DNA from: Pholis gunnellus
Taxonomy: Eukaryota; Chordata; Actinopteri; Perciformes; Pholidae
Length of the DNA stretch: 64,000 bases
NCBI GenBank assembly: GCA_910591455.2
Contig: OU342807.1
Coordinates: forward strand, 20,204,986-20,268,985
Direction: 5' to 3'
Within the stretch, counting starts at the first letter, position 1; each line of letters starts with the position of its first letter. Positions 59,900 through 64,000 of this stretch are shown piece after piece. A program made the translations under genes and the position numbers. The notes under the pieces are model-generated. The model saw only the letters and a program-made list of their open reading frames with translations. It had not been told where the DNA came from and searched no databases.

Positions 59900-61427
59900 G
59901 TAATACTAGTTTGAATGAGGTCATGGTTGCAACCAAATACAACCCTGAAGGAGCCAGGTTTGCTGCAGATGTTGGATTGTGGGTTGAAAATCAAACACTG
60001 CGCTGTTTTAGGTGGCACAGACCTTTAGAATTTGACGTCCTGCCTAAATTCATACCGTTTCTGAAATGCACAACATATATTGTTTGCCTCAAAACTGCGC
60101 ACAGGAAAAGTAAGGTGCATACAACCAAAGCTATTACGAATGTAAGGAACTAATTACAAAGATAAACCCCATTGCTTCCTCCCCCACTTAAGGTCCAACT
60201 TGGTACAGTCCATATTACCAACACCTGGTGGAGCATGGGGCCTTAATTAATGAGACAACCATCCTCAACCTGGTAAATCAAAGCCATCACGAAACAATGA
60301 AACAAATACGTGAATTAATTAAGCAAATGTTTTAATCAACTAAAGCCGATCCTCTGTTTAAATGACAACATGCGACATTACCCCGAAACAAATGTTCAAC
60401 TTAACTGATAAATAAAGGAGCTTTTCAGCTGACTGGTGAAGGAGTGAGTGGAGCTCCCTCACAGCTCCCAAAAATCACTTTTCTGTGCAAAATTCTATTT
60501 TAATATCAAAACATGTAGCCAGCCTTCAATTGCTATAGTAACACAGCAAAGATGGCTGTGTTTACTTCTAAAAAAAATTGGGCTGCAGTAGGAAGACACA
60601 AAATAATGAGTGTTAACTCTGGTGAGAAGCCTTTTTGGCAGTCTTTGTATTTTATTTCCTCACATTCTTCCCTTGTGTTCCTGCCCCCTTGAATTGGCTT
60701 CCCCATTGAGACACAAACTGTGGTTTCATTTGGATTTTGTATGCTGTGCCTTCAAAAACCGAAGGGAATAGTCTGCCAAAGAAAAGTAGTGTTCAACAGA
60801 ATCATTCAGTGGCTTTGGTTCCTTCTTTTGTGCCACTTCTTAATCAAATGTATGTAACATCTGGTTCACACTTCATGTGGAAACAGATGTGTTTAGTCTC
60901 TCACGTGTTTCCACGTGAGGTCAGGAACCCTCTGTAACTGCACAAAACATTGCCTGGACAAATAAAAGCTGTAGCCTATCTATTTAATAACCAAAGCAAC
61001 ATTTCTGTTAAATGTGATAGTTTCATGGTTTGGTCACAGATTGAAAGAGAGCCGGAGCTGCTGTCAGACTAAATTCCACACAAACCGTCTTTGACCATAT
61101 GGACATTCATTCAGTCATTCAGGAGCATCTGGTGGATCCAATCCGTGCGAGAACTGTATGACTAACCACCACATTCTGTTCCCGAAAGATCAGGAGCAAA
61201 TGGAGAGGCTGTCGTCAGCATGGCTCTGTCTTGGCTTTCCACATTGACCTCACAGGAAGGCAATCAGGACCTTTCTCGTCCCATTTAGCATCAACTCACC
61301 ACTCTGAATAAACTTTTGCCTCAAACATTTCATCATTTCATACTGCTTCAGCAAACATATTCTCTCTTCTGCTGTACAGAACCAAGCATGCCTCCTAGTT
61401 TGCTGTCACTGAACTTTAAAATATTCT

Positions 61428-61490
<63 letters not shown>

Positions 61491-62130
61491 ATCCTTTTGT
61501 AAATCAGGGTCTCTTGTCTGCAAGACTGAGGACTCAATTTCGACACAATTTAGTAGACTCAGACTATCATTTTTTTGTTTTTGTTTTACATCAAACATAA
61601 ATCATTCATAGAGCTTCTGTAAAACACCATGGCTTATAGTCATTATTCACACAGATGCTGTTTATCAGACTGTAGCGGTAATGCATCTGTTTTACTTAAG
61701 GCCAGAACATCTCTCACAGCAAGGCAATATGGTCGTATATGACTTCACTCTTGCAATTCTTATAACAGCTGAACATGTGTGTTCATGCATGTGTGTGTAT
61801 TTGTCTATTTGTGTAATAAGAGGCCGAATGAGAGAAGCCAGTGGCCTGAAACATATAACGGGTTAAACAAACGCTTGCACACCAGCTGGTTCCACAGCCA
61901 ACACACTGCAGGACTTCCTTTAATCACATGGCAGCTATGCATTGTCTGAAACATGTCAAAGAATAAACAAAACTGTTAGTTTGTTTTTTGCAGTGATTCT
62001 GTACAGTATGTGTCTGCATTGCAGTAACATTACAATTAAGGAGAGAGGAAATCCAAGTTTAAATTGAATTTACAAAGTTGTTTCAATTAAATTGGACTGA
62101 CAGAGACTTTTTCTGAGGCATATTTTCTTA
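59900..62130. other. intergenic upstream of cacng5
   Basis: No gene was recognised. Synteny predicts prkca further on, also on the - strand, but none of its conserved kinase C-terminus is visible in the window. Confidence 0.5.
61429..61485. repeat. (AG)n microsatellite
   Basis: About 28 uninterrupted AG units. Confidence 0.97.
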
Positions 62131-62382
62131 TTTAAAGGGCCAGTGTGTCGTATTTTGTGGCATCTAGTGGGGAGGTTGCATATTGCAACCAACTGAAACT
62201 TCAGAAAAGCACGGTGGCTGTTGCGAATACGTGAGAACGCAAATGACCCTATCTAGAGCCAGTGTTTAGTTTGTCCGTTCTGGGCTACTATAGAAACTGC
62301 CAGCTCGGTGAAGCCGACCTGCTCTTTATGTAAATATAGAGGGCTCACTCTCTGTCTTCTTCTGTGGTCTGTTCCCGTTAGA

Positions 62383-62670
62383 GCAGGGGTCTTCAAAGTT
62401 TTTCAGGCCAAGGACCCCCAAACTGATTTTTTTTTATATTAAACTGGGCCTAGTGCGATGTATAAACTGTTATTATGCATTCAATACTAAGCTATTCAAA
62501 TAATACACAGGTTCATATATTCATGTTATGGCATAGGTTTTACGCCGGATGCCTTACCTTGATTGACAGGTCGCTCCCACGTCGTTGTTTGGTCTGGGAA
62601 TTGTCTGTGTTATCGTCTTACAACTTCAACCCTCTCAGTGTGTCTTCACTTCATGAAAGGTATTTGTAAC
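62383..62670. mobile_element. nested hAT-like non-autonomous element
   Basis: CAGGGGTCTTCAAAGTTTTT and AGGCCAAGGACCCCCAAACT match the terminus of a common fish hAT-type element. It appears to interrupt the MITE at 62132. The far end is uncertain. Confidence 0.5.
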
Positions 62671-62724
62671 TTTTTTTTGGTCGCCTAAAATTGTCTTATT
62701 CAGTGTTTGGTTGTACTTAGCTTC

Positions 62725-62860
62725 ACCCTCCAGGATGGCGACGGCCAAAAACCAAGATGGCGACGGCCAAAACGTTGAACTCAAGACTTCAAAACAGCAG
62801 TCCACAAACCAATATGTGACTAAGACGACTTCTTATATGTTGTTTATAGTGCTAAACGTC
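62725..62860. repeat. nested repeat with GATGGCGACGGCCAAAA duplicated
   Basis: GATGGCGACGGCCAAAA occurs twice in 40 bases, followed by CTTCAAAACAGCAGTCCACA and AACCAAT. I recognise this order from a dispersed teleost repeat, family name uncertain. Confidence 0.5.
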
Positions 62861-62911
62861 CAGCAGAGCGGTCTGCCGGTAGATCCCCCTAAATGCTACT
62901 GTTCCTTTAAG

Positions 62912-64000
62912 TCAAGTACGTATGGGCTCTCAGGGACTTTTAGCGAGAAGTGAAAACTTTCTAAAACAGCCGTGATACACCAGAATCTGTTGTAAAACCT
63001 TACAAACCTCTTCTAATTACTCTAAGCCACCATTTAGTATATTGGCTTCCTGGCAGCAAGGAGCATCAATTATGGGCCCTTGTTTGAGAAAACATCAGTA
63101 AGATGGAAGCTATCAAGTGAGTTGTGAAGAATCTGAAGTTATGTATAGTGGCTGGATTTTGTGACTAGCCAGATAGAGGAGAGTCCAACATGGAGGAGAG
63201 GTCGAGGTAGGAAGAAATTAGTGCCAAACCTTTTAGTGATCAATACACTAATGGGGAACAGCGGTAAGAACTGGAAAATGTTTGTCGTTTTCTTTGAGCA
63301 TTATGCTTTGTCTTTTCCTGAATGGGCATATGCCCCTTTTTATCCCTGTTATGTAAATCTTGTACTTTGGAAAAAAAAAGCAGGATGCTGTTTATGAGAA
63401 AAATGAACAACAGATGTCACATTATAATCTATTGCTATAGGGAAGCACCGCATCGTCACGTCTGCATCGGTTTGCTTGTTAAGAAACGCTTCATTACCTG
63501 TATGTTGTGGCAGGTATTTAGTGAGGAGACAATTGGGCTAAGCTCCTAAAAACTCAGCATAGCCATTTGGGCTCCACATAAATCCTCCTCTTGCTTAAAA
63601 GGAAAGCCGCAGGTGTGCTCACAGCCTACATTTAGGGGAAATCTAGAAGCAATCTTGCCATGTCAGTCAGTCAACCGGGCTGCCATGCTGCTTCTTGTTG
63701 TGAGTGCTACACTATTGTCTTCCATCACTAACACCGCTCTACCTTCACCAGGACTCAAGCTCAGCTAATGAAGAAGCCTGGAACATGCACAGAATCGAGC
63801 GAGAACCCCCACACAAACTCACACCTCTGCATATGTATAGCAAAACACACTCTCACATGCCCCCATACACATAGATCCAAGATCACAATGATACAGAGAA
63901 ACACCCACACCTATGAAAGCTGGACTGGATGTACTGGTATGAGTACAACTCACAATCGTGTCTGCTAAACATAGTGCAACACAATAAAGAGAGCCAAGGG
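62912..64000. other. intergenic to window end
   Basis: No gene was recognised. An AATAAA on the + strand at 63983-63988 has no associated transcript that I can see. Confidence 0.5.

Larger units (their letters stand above)
62132..62911. mobile_element. MITE (copy 2), interrupted by nested elements
   Basis: The left end TTTAAAGGGCCAGTGTGTCG is followed by GGCATCTAGTGGGGAGGTTG and CAACCAACTGAA. The right end, read in reverse complement, is CTTAAAGGAACAGTAGCATT and is preceded by TAGATCCCCC-type sequence. This is the same family as 20796-21187. The element is far longer than the first copy because other repeats sit inside it. Confidence 0.65.

Noticed and set aside
60000..64000. prkca 3' coding end expected by synteny
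   Set aside because: No - strand frame here shows the conserved kinase C-terminal sequence, so prkca coding must lie beyond the window.

Overview
The window is vertebrate nuclear DNA, almost certainly from a ray-finned (percomorph-like) teleost. The evidence is interrupted genes with GT-AG introns, long AT-rich non-coding stretches, many (CA)n/(GA)n microsatellites, and dispersed repeats of fish type. It holds the conserved block helz - cacng1 - cacng4 - cacng5. This matches the mammalian order HELZ-CACNG1-CACNG4-CACNG5-PRKCA, although prkca itself was not found. There is no bacterial gene content, CRISPR array or operon.

Layout. Positions 2-235 are the C-terminal end of helz on the + strand, followed by a probable 3' UTR of about 3.8 kb. 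On the - strand, convergent with helz, lie three intact tandem paralogues of the claudin-like calcium channel gamma/TARP family. These are cacng1 (four coding exons, 6236-15433, 230 aa), cacng4 (four coding exons, 25263-32653, 333 aa) and cacng5 (five coding exons, 43669-50734, 277 aa). All exon boundaries were read from the sequence and all reading frames close. Introns 1-3 are phase 1 in all three genes; the extra intron 4 of cacng5 is phase 0. A 3' splice site just upstream of the cacng5 ATG and a CpG-rich block with a donor at 59622 suggest a non-coding first exon about 9 kb upstream.

The spaces between genes hold eroded mobile elements: an L2-like LINE end, an L1/Tx1-like LINE end, two copies of a MITE (one with other elements nested in it), a candidate LTR inside a cacng4 intron, and composite fish repeats around 18-20 kb. 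Several simple repeats are present, including a (GGGGC)n tract and a poly-C tract that forms the 3' splice site of the last cacng5 exon.

Function. Cacng1 is the skeletal-muscle gamma-1 subunit of the L-type channel. Cacng4 and cacng5 are neuronal AMPA-receptor auxiliary proteins (TARP gamma-4 and gamma-5). The most interesting regulatory observation is a near-canonical REST/NRSF element (RE1) in the inferred first intron of cacng5, together with an RE1 of expanded spacing in intron 1 of cacng4. None was noticed by eye in cacng1. I found no wholly new protein system here; the novelty is regulatory and structural.
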